A DNA stretch of 64,000 nucleotides, from the NCBI GenBank assembly GCA_030704615.1, contig CM060732.1, positions 69,109,053 through 69,173,052 on the forward strand, read 5' to 3'. Position numbers and translations under genes: made by a program. This DNA is from Takakia lepidozioides (taxonomy: Eukaryota > Streptophyta > Takakiopsida > Takakiales > Takakiaceae). The notes beneath the pieces were generated by a model that did not search any database, was not told the DNA's origin, and was given only the letters and a program-made list of their open reading frames with translations. Shown one piece after another: positions 61,570 through 64,000 of this stretch; the first letter of the stretch is position 1; the number at the start of each line of letters is the position of its first letter.

Positions 61570-63250
61570 ATCTCTTCAGCTCAGTATGAATTTCTGCAAG
61601 TTGTGGACACCATTTGTCTTCTACAACGACATCCGCACCTGCCGACCTCCATGCAGTTGTACGCTGGCTCTTTATCGATGAATGTCTGCCATCATTTTTC
61701 ATATCTTTACCTTACCCTGCCAGCTGCAGCATACACATTTTCTACCTTACCATGACGTAGATCCCACTTGATAAGGCATTTTGCCGCGCGTTGTGCAAGG
61801 TCCACATTGCCATGAACTCTGCAGGCACTAAGAAAAGCCCCCCACACTGAGGCATCTGCTTCAATTGGCATTTTGTTAATGAAGTCCTCTGCCTCGTTCA
61901 ATCGTCCTCCACGACTTAGGAGGTCCACCATACAACCAAAATGCTCCAGTGTAGGGGTGAGGCCATAATTTCGGCTCATGGAAACAAAGTATTGAAGGCC
62001 TTCATCCACTAGCCCCACATGGCTACATGCGGAGAGAAGAGAAGTGAAGATGACACAGTCTGGCATCAATCCTTCTTCTTGCATTTGTTCAAATAGTTGC
62101 ACAGCCTCCCTAGCACACCCATGTTGGGCACATCCTGCCATCATCGCACTCCATGAGACCACATTTCGTTGAGGCATACTGTCAAATACTTGACGAGCGT
62201 CCTTCATGCTGCCACATTTGGCATACATGTCAACAAGGGCAGTCTCTAGACCCACACCAGTCCAGCTTGCTAATGTAGGCATGGACCTCTTTGCCTTTTC
62301 CCAGGGCCCCTAGGCTGGCACATGCGTTGAGAATGCAAGTTAGAGTCACCTTGTTGGGCGTCATGCCTTCCTGAATCATTCGATCATAGATCTCAAAAGC
62401 CTCCCTACCACACCCATGCTGAGCATATCCTGCAATCATTGTGCTCCATGAGATCACATCCCTTTGCACCATGTTGTCAAACACTCGACGTGCATCCTTT
62501 ACCGTCCCGCACTTTGCATACATGTCAAGAAGGGTATTCTCCAGAATGACATCTGCTGCTATGCCGGCTTTCTGAATGTCTGCAAGGATTTCTCTGCCCT
62601 TCTCCAGGGCTCCTAGGCTGGCACACACATGAAGAACACAAGTGAATATGACTGCGTTGGGTGTCAACCTGTCCCTTTGTATCTGCTCATAGATCTCAAG
62701 TGCATCCCTGCCACACCCATGCTTGCAATATCCTGCTATCATTATAGACCATGTAAACATATCTCTCTGAGGCATTTTGTCAAAAACTTGGCGTGCATCC
62801 ACCATGCTCCCACACCTGGCATACATGTTGACAAGGGTGTTGAATAGAAGCACGTTTGGCTTGAATCCACTTTGGATAATGTGGGCATGCACCTGCTTTC
62901 CCTCTGCTAGATTTTTCATGTGGATGCACTCCTGCAACAGACAGACATACGTATTGGAGTCTGCTGAAATGCCTGGTTGGTTTAGAATTTGCAGTGCCTC
63001 TTTCAATTGCTTTGCTTTACATAGTGTCAACACAACCGCACAAATGCCAGACGAGTTCTTCTTGACTGCTTCTGTTGGTCCTTTTTCACAAGGAATGGTG
63101 GAGGTGCTACATCTGCCACCAGTCTGATTTCCAAAAAACAGCTGTGGTTCATTCAACGCTGCCATCCTGCACGCCTCAAATGTACATGTTATTATGCCTA
63201 GTTGTATAGGTGTATGTTGGAAATCTCCCATAATTGACAACCCAGCTATG
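61570..63250 (-). pseudogene. Pentatricopeptide (PLS-class) pseudogene
   Basis: PPR proteins bind organellar RNA, and PLS-class members with E/DYW ends direct C-to-U editing. From about 63250 down to 62250 an open frame carries successive PPR motifs such as NTLVNMYARCGSMVDARQVF, MPQRDMFTWSIMIAGYCKHG and TLLDMYAKCGTVKDARRVF. Near 62265 the frame shifts: VHAYISKLDWCG runs to a stop, while LETALVDMYAKCGSMKDA continues in another frame down to 61707. The E-type region then decays: SACRVHGNVDLAQRAAKCLI is followed by a shortened NVYAAAG and a stop. VVVEDK...PQLAEIHTELKRL reappears in another frame near 61590-61640. At least two frameshifts separate parts, so no intact protein is made. The open frame extends upstream to 63444, but the true N-terminus probably lies near 63231 or 63165. 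Confidence 0.8.
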
Positions 63251-64000
63251 AAAGGGGGATCTCGGGTTAACTGGATACTTTGGGTAACTTGGGACTTTGA
63301 GTCCTTGGGGAGGTTTGGGGTGAAGAGACACCATAATTGATGCTCGCTTCGGCAGGTGTCAACCTTTGTTTCTCTGTGTATGCATAGTGGCCCTGAGGCA
63401 AGGACCCAGTGTACCATCTGTCTACTCTCAATGTGGGTGACCATGTATATGTAACAAGAATCCTGTTCTTATGAAGAGATCTTTCTGTGAAGTATCTATG
63501 AGGTTTTAGATGTGTTATGTGCAATTGAGCATAACTGTTGAGGTTTGGGTTGCACTGAGTCCCTATATATTTTGTGTATGCATAAGCATCCAACAGATAG
63601 CCGAGTGGTTCAAAGCCACAGTGTACAAAACATTATGCCTTGTTCTTCCCAAAAGGCAGGATAAAAAAATTGTAACAATTTTCATCATAGAATCATACCC
63701 ATTGTGTTCTTGGCCCAGAGCTCCACAATGTAGTTCGTCGTCGTTAGGACCATTGCCAGATTGTGCTTGACCTTGTAGCATAGTAGATAACTCTGTTTTC
63801 ACCCAAGAAGGGTTTGACCAACCCTCAATCCAAAGGACCTCTTTTGTGTGCTTATGTCTGAAGTCTGGAGATGCTCGACTTTTCTGTAAAACCATTTAAG
63901 CAGCTTTAATCAAAACCTTGCATAGATGAGCGACAATCACCATAGCTCCAAGCATCTTTCAACGAGGAATGACCGCGAACAAACTACTGCCAGAAAAGTT
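63251..64000. other. No gene seen
   Basis: Upstream flank of the PPR pseudogene; no supported feature. Confidence 0.45.

Noticed and set aside
63595-63640. D-arm-like AGCCGAGTGGTTCAAAG suggesting tRNA-Leu or tRNA-Ser
   Set aside because: No matching T-arm or acceptor pairing follows.

Overview
The window is nuclear DNA of a land plant. Evidence: multi-exon genes with GT-AG introns, a B3-domain (REM-like) transcription-factor pair, an EDM2-like PHD/methyltransferase-fold protein, a PLS-type pentatricopeptide gene remnant, a plant fructokinase, and many decayed LINE, SINE and hAT-like elements. Long repeat-filled introns and the style of the pentatricopeptide repeats suggest a fern or another seed-free vascular plant; this is an inference from family style, not a proven placement. 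All gene models are hand-spliced from the sequence.

Layout: 1-4.2 kb holds a multi-exon minus-strand gene of unknown function. 5.5-10 kb (minus) holds a 12-exon RluA-type RNA pseudouridine synthase with one apparent +1 frameshift. 12.0-13.1 kb (plus) holds an intronless fructokinase. 16.7-18.5 kb (plus) holds a complete five-exon 40S ribosomal protein S5 gene with a telo-box upstream. 18.5-29.7 kb is repeat-rich: LINE reverse-transcriptase remains, a small organelle-type coiled-coil/membrane gene with an in-frame stop, a palindrome-cored tandem array, a T-rich tandem array, a broken plastid-type glycerol-3-phosphate dehydrogenase fragment and a LINE endonuclease fragment.

29.7-43.8 kb (minus) is one large gene with 21 coding exons for an EDM2-like chromatin protein of about 1139 residues. 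Every exon phase fits. It carries a tandemly duplicated, phase-matched exon encoding the first half of a PHD finger, and two intronic tandem arrays. 44-51 kb is transposon-rich: LINE 3' ends, tRNA-derived SINEs and nested hAT-like elements with 8-bp target duplications. 52.9-58.8 kb (plus) holds two neighbouring B3 genes separated by recent tandem duplications. 61.6-63.4 kb (minus) is a frameshifted pentatricopeptide pseudogene.

The genes do not form a pathway: they are housekeeping (RPS5, pseudouridine synthase, fructokinase) and regulatory (EDM2-like, B3) genes embedded in repeats. The most interesting items are the duplicated PHD half-exon, the nested hAT elements, the SINE family, and the array whose units contain 16-bp perfect inverted repeats.
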